A stretch of 64,000 nucleotides of DNA, taken from contig NZ_JAGGPJ010000014.1 in assembly GCF_018613875.1 (NCBI RefSeq), forward strand, positions 1-64,000, read 5' to 3'. The notes beneath the pieces are model-generated. The model was not told the origin of the DNA. It was given only the letters and a program-made list of their open reading frames with translations, and did not search any database. This DNA is from Arthrobacter sp. ISL-28. GTDB taxonomy: Bacteria > Actinomycetota > Actinomycetes > Actinomycetales > Micrococcaceae. The translations under genes were made by a program, and so were the position numbers. Positions 60,907 through 64,000 of the stretch are shown here, in pieces; the first letter of the stretch is position 1; each line of letters opens with the position of its first letter.

Positions 60907-62562
60907 ATGGCCGTGGTCAGAGCGTCAGGGGACCTGTTGCCCGGCGTCCGGCGGGCCACCTTCCTGATCGGCACGGCGCACCTCCGGGCCGCCGACGTGG
61001 CGAAGGTCGCCGCCGATCCGTCCGTTGAAGTCCTCCTGAGTGTGGAAGCACTCGAGCTGATGGGCCGCTCCCGCGAAGTGGTCCAGGCGGCCATCGACTC
61101 CGGCCACCGGGTGTACGGGCTCAACACGCTGCTCGGCTCTGGCCGGGACACCGCTGTGCAGGAAGAGTCCATCCTTGATTACCAGGTCCAGGTGGTCCGC
61201 TACCATCACAGCGGAGTGGGGGCGCTGCTTGCCCCGGAGGAAGTCCGGGCCCTCATCTTGGCGCGGCTCATCGGCTTCACGCGAGGCGGCTCGGGTGTCC
61301 GCCCCGAAACCGCGCGGTTCTATGCCGAACTGCTCAACCGGGGAGTGGTTCCGGCCGTCCCGCGCGACGGTTCCGTCGGCTCCTCCGACCTGACGCAACT
61401 GGCTGCCGTGGCGGCCGTCGCCATCGGGGAAGGCCAGGCCCTGGATCCCGACGGAAACGTGATATCCGGGGCCGCGGCGCTTGCAGAGGCCGGCCTCGAA
61501 CCTCTGGTGCTTGCTCCCGGCGAGGCCCTGGCGCTGGTCAGCGCCAACTCCTATTCCATCGGCGCCGGCGCGCTCGAACTCGGCCGACTCCTGCGGCTGG
61601 CCGACCTCGCGGACACCGCGCTCGCCTTGTCGCTGGAGGCGACCGGAAGGTACGACGGCGGCGGCAACCTCAGCCCGTTTTCGCCGGCGGTGCAATCGGC
61701 CAAGGCGGTGGAGGGCCAGCGAATCTCGGCCGCCAATGTCCGGCGCCTGGTGCATGACGGCTGGCTGGAGGACCCGCAGCGTGAAGTGTCAGTGCAGGAT
61801 GCCTTGTCCTTCCGCGCCGCGCCGCAGACGCACGGCGCCTTCCGGGCGCAGGTGGCCGCCCTCGCCGAAGCGCTCGAAGTGGAGCTCAACGGCCGCGGGG
61901 ACAACCCGCTGACGGACCTGGTCTCCGGCCGGATGCTCTCCGGCGGGAACTTCCAGCCCATGCAGCTGGCCCTGGCCTTCGAGGCGCTGCGGCTGGGCCT
62001 GGCGCACATGGGCATCAGCAGCGAACGGCGGATCGCCAAGCTGTACCCGCCGCAGCGGCTCATCCGGCAGCTGAACCTGGAGGCAGCCCGGAGCGGGACG
62101 CCCCTGGCGGCCGAGGAGCTGCCGGGCCTGCTCTGGTACTCGGCCGCGGGACTGCTGGCCGAACTGAAATTCCTTGCAGCGCCGGCAACGCTGGGCGCGC
62201 CCACCCTGTCGGCCGACGTGGAGGACCACTCGACGCTGGCTCCGCTGGCGCTCCAGCAGCTGGAGCGGTCGGCACGCGCCGCCGAAAAGCTGCTCACGAT
62301 CGAGGCGCTGACGGCCGCCTACCTGCTGGCACAGGCGCAGGAGGCGCAAGCCGGCGGAAGCGACTCGGCAGCGGAGGCGCGGCCCCTGGGCAAGGGGACC
62401 GGCGCCGTCGTCGTCCGTCTGTCCGGGCTCCTGTCCGAGCACCTGCCGGCGGCAGCGCTGGTTGAGCGGGGACGGGACATGCTGCGGGAACTGCTCCCGG
62501 ACCTGCCGGAGCTTCGCCTGCCACCACCGGGCGACGGAGACGATTCAGGAGGAGAAGCATGA
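60907..62562 (+). CDS. Aromatic ammonia-lyase-superfamily protein lacking the MIO motif
   Basis: 551 residues, fold of histidine/phenylalanine ammonia-lyases. Catalytic Tyr70 in HRVYGLNTLLGSG, SANSYSIGAGALELG, GNFQPMQLALAFEALRLG and the downstream Gln/Glu segments align. However, the Ala-Ser-Gly that cyclises to the MIO cofactor is missing: the loop reads G155-S-V-G-S-S-D-L where active lyases have GSVGASGDL, so Ala is Ser and one residue (Gly) is deleted. It may act without MIO or make a different prosthetic group. Known MIO-less relatives eliminate better leaving groups than ammonia. Overlaps the cysteine-synthase-like gene by four bases. Confidence 0.85.
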   Translation: MAVVRASGDLLPGVRRATFLIGTAHLRAADVAKVAADPSVEVLLSVEALELMGRSREVVQAAIDSGHRVYGLNTLLGSGRDTAVQEESILDYQVQVVRYHHSGVGALLAPEEVRALILARLIGFTRGGSGVRPETARFYAELLNRGVVPAVPRDGSVGSSDLTQLAAVAAVAIGEGQALDPDGNVISGAAALAEAGLEPLVLAPGEALALVSANSYSIGAGALELGRLLRLADLADTALALSLEATGRYDGGGNLSPFSPAVQSAKAVEGQRISAANVRRLVHDGWLEDPQREVSVQDALSFRAAPQTHGAFRAQVAALAEALEVELNGRGDNPLTDLVSGRMLSGGNFQPMQLALAFEALRLGLAHMGISSERRIAKLYPPQRLIRQLNLEAARSGTPLAAEELPGLLWYSAAGLLAELKFLAAPATLGAPTLSADVEDHSTLAPLALQQLERSARAAEKLLTIEALTAAYLLAQAQEAQAGGSDSAAEARPLGKGTGAVVVRLSGLLSEHLPAAALVERGRDMLRELLPDLPELRLPPPGDGDDSGGEA

Positions 62563-63608
62563 GCACCATGACAGGCAGGCACGGTCCGCCACGGCATGCG
62601 GGACCTGTGGTGGATCTGGGAGCAGACGCCGGAGCGGTGCTGGCGCGGGTGGGCCGAACGCCGCTGGCGCCCTTGGAGGTGCTGAGCAGGGGACTGGGCA
62701 GCACCGTTTTCGTGAAGCTGGAATCGGAGAATCCGGGCGGCTCCATCAAGGACCGGACAGCGCTGAGCATGGTCCGCGCGGCCGAGCTGAGCGGGGAGCT
62801 GCAGCCCGGCGGCACGATTGTGGAGAGCACATCCGGGAACACCGGGATCGGGCTGGCGCTGATTGGCGCGCTGACCGGACATCCGGTCGTGGTGGTGACC
62901 GGTGATTCCATCTCCTCGGAGAAACTGGCAGCGCTGCAGCGCTACGGTGCCCAGGTGGTGTTCACGGACTGGACTGCACCGTCGGACTCCCCGACGAACG
63001 CCAGGGCGGTGGCCGCACGCATCACGGCGGAAATCCCGGGAGCGTGGCGGCCGCTGCAGTTCGACAATCCGGCCAACCCGAGGGCGCATTACGAAGGGAC
63101 GGCACCGGAAATCTGGGAGCAGACGGCCGGGAGGATCACGCACTTCGTGGCAGGGGTCGGCACCGGCGGGACCATCACCGGAAATGGGCGGTATCTGAAG
63201 GAGAAGTCGGCTGGCCACGTAGAAGTGATCGGTGCCGATCCTTACGGCTCGGTTTACAGTGGCGGGCACCCTGGCCAGATCCTGGTGGACGGTGTGGGTA
63301 ACTCCTGGCCCAGGCCCGACTGGCCGAAGGTGTTCGATCCCGGCCTGCTGGACCGCTTCCTCCGGATCCCCAACGACGAGGTGTACACCACCGTGCACAG
63401 GCTCCTCAACGAGGAGGGGCTGTCGCTCGGGCCGTCGTCAGGGCTCACGGTGGCGGCGGCACTCCGTGTGGCCCGGGCAGCGCCGCACGGATCGGTGGTG
63501 GTGGCCATCGCGCCGGACACCGGCGCGAACTACATGAGCAAGGCCTTCAACCCTGTGTGGCTGGCCGACAACCGCATCCGCCTGGCCGCGGACCTGGCCG
63601 AAGACTAG
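62559..63608 (+). CDS. PLP-dependent cysteine synthase-family protein
   Basis: 349 residues of the cysteine synthase/cystathionine beta-synthase fold. PLP Lys64 lies in ENPGGSIKDRTALS; also IVESTSGNTGIGLALIG and the phosphate-binding loop GVGTGGTITGNGRYLKE. An N-terminal extension of about 28 residues precedes the fold. It may form cysteine from an activated serine and sulfide, or cleave or build another C-S bond, using the product of the upstream lyase and monooxygenase. ATGA overlap with the lyase. Ends eight bases before a convergent EAL gene. Confidence 0.88.
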   Translation: MSTMTGRHGPPRHAGPVVDLGADAGAVLARVGRTPLAPLEVLSRGLGSTVFVKLESENPGGSIKDRTALSMVRAAELSGELQPGGTIVESTSGNTGIGLALIGALTGHPVVVVTGDSISSEKLAALQRYGAQVVFTDWTAPSDSPTNARAVAARITAEIPGAWRPLQFDNPANPRAHYEGTAPEIWEQTAGRITHFVAGVGTGGTITGNGRYLKEKSAGHVEVIGADPYGSVYSGGHPGQILVDGVGNSWPRPDWPKVFDPGLLDRFLRIPNDEVYTTVHRLLNEEGLSLGPSSGLTVAAALRVARAAPHGSVVVAIAPDTGANYMSKAFNPVWLADNRIRLAADLAED

Positions 63609-63616
63609 GTCTGCTG

Positions 63617-64000
63617 TCAGGAAGCGGGGCCGCTTGCCGCGGTCTCACTTTCGGACCGGATCCAGGCGTTCCAGTCCAGCGGATGCACCGAGGGGCGGCC
63701 CAGGAGGTAACCTTGGGCTGCCGTCATGCCGAGGGCCGTCACTGCCGCGAGTTCCGCGTCGGTTTCCACGCCTTCCGCGGCGAGTTCCGCGTCGATGGAG
63801 CGGGCAAGCTCGGCCATGGCGGCGACGCGGAGAAGCTGTCCCTCGGAGGTATCGATGTCCTCGATGAACCGGCGGTCCAGCTTGATGACGTCAGGGCGCA
63901 AAACGAGGACCTGGTCCATGGATGTAAACCCTGCGCCGCCGCCGTCGACGGCAAGGCGCAGTCCGCGCTGGCGCAGCGGAGCCAGGCCCGCCGCCAGCGA
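63617..64000 (-). CDS. C-terminal part of an EAL-domain protein (runs off the window)
   Basis: The visible 128 or so residues are the C-terminal end of an EAL phosphodiesterase domain: RGLRLAVDGGGAGFTSMDQV, RPDVIKLDRRFIEDI, AELAAEGVETDAELAAV and GAQGYLLGRP-like AAQGYLLGRPSVH. In active c-di-GMP phosphodiesterases the loop is DDFGxG; here it is DGGGAG, so one of two metal-linked Asp is lost and enzymatic activity is doubtful. The EAL motif and start lie past the right edge. Confidence 0.85.
   Translation of the reverse strand, partial: SLAAGLAPLRQRGLRLAVDGGGAGFTSMDQVLVLRPDVIKLDRRFIEDIDTSEGQLLRVAAMAELARSIDAELAAEGVETDAELAAVTALGMTAAQGYLLGRPSVHPLDWNAWIRSESETAASGPAS

Noticed and set aside
1..64000. 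CRISPR array, prophage or insertion sequence
   Set aside because: No regularly spaced repeats with unique spacers, no integrase, transposase or phage structural genes were seen. The 33-bp, 15-bp and 14-bp repeats are direct tandem repeats without spacers.

Overview
The window is bacterial chromosome of high GC, dense in genes on both strands. Gene content points to an actinobacterium of the Micrococcaceae, most likely Arthrobacter or Pseudarthrobacter. The pointers are a fused PutA, a bifunctional-type Dcd, a six-gene Mrp operon with fused MrpA/MrpB, a CtaG/CopD fusion, an actinobacterial SAM-IV riboswitch, a YkoEDC thiamine transporter under a TPP riboswitch, and small DUF4235, DUF1737 and DUF559 proteins. 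Family names come from reading the translations by eye; no database search was run.

Layout. 0-9 kb: a 33-bp tandem repeat, the nucleoid protein HU, a copper/cytochrome-oxidase assembly fusion coupled to a thioredoxin-NHL protein, a DUF559 endonuclease-like gene between two 20-bp direct repeats, and a HerA-like ATPase. 9-17 kb: a secreted 778-residue coiled coil, a luciferase-like monooxygenase, a GH15 enzyme with an apparently inactive trehalose-phosphatase domain, a sarcosine-oxidase-like pseudogene and an AEC transporter. 17-28.5 kb: panD, LysR/APC transporter pair, putA, LysR/MFS pair, tRNA-Gly, dcd. 28.5-39 kb: membrane ion homeostasis, with a KhtTU-like K+/H+ antiporter and mrpABCDEFG. 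39-48.5 kb: accessory stretch with a lipoprotein, an unknown three-gene membrane operon, a Crp/Fnr pair, a CmtR-like sensor with a Cys-tailed CDF exporter, a sugar-porter pseudogene and a PadR operon with a perfect 14-bp inverted repeat. 48.5-52 kb: thiamine uptake. 52-57 kb: an XRE-MurA fusion, a 24-bp perfect hairpin, a carboxylate-amine ligase and an odd racemase. 57-64 kb: sulfur metabolism, with SAM-IV riboswitch, DUF1737, rhodanese and metZ leftward, and FMN monooxygenase, ammonia-lyase-like and cysteine-synthase-like genes rightward, then a cut-off EAL gene.

Most likely to repay work: the three-gene monooxygenase/lyase/PLP operon beside the SAM-IV methionine operon, whose lyase lacks the Ala-Ser-Gly that forms the MIO cofactor; the XRE-MurA fusion; the GH15 fusion whose phosphatase domain has lost both catalytic aspartates; the coiled coil with exactly two cysteines, one near each end; and the DUF559 gene between direct repeats with a decayed relative 22 kb away.
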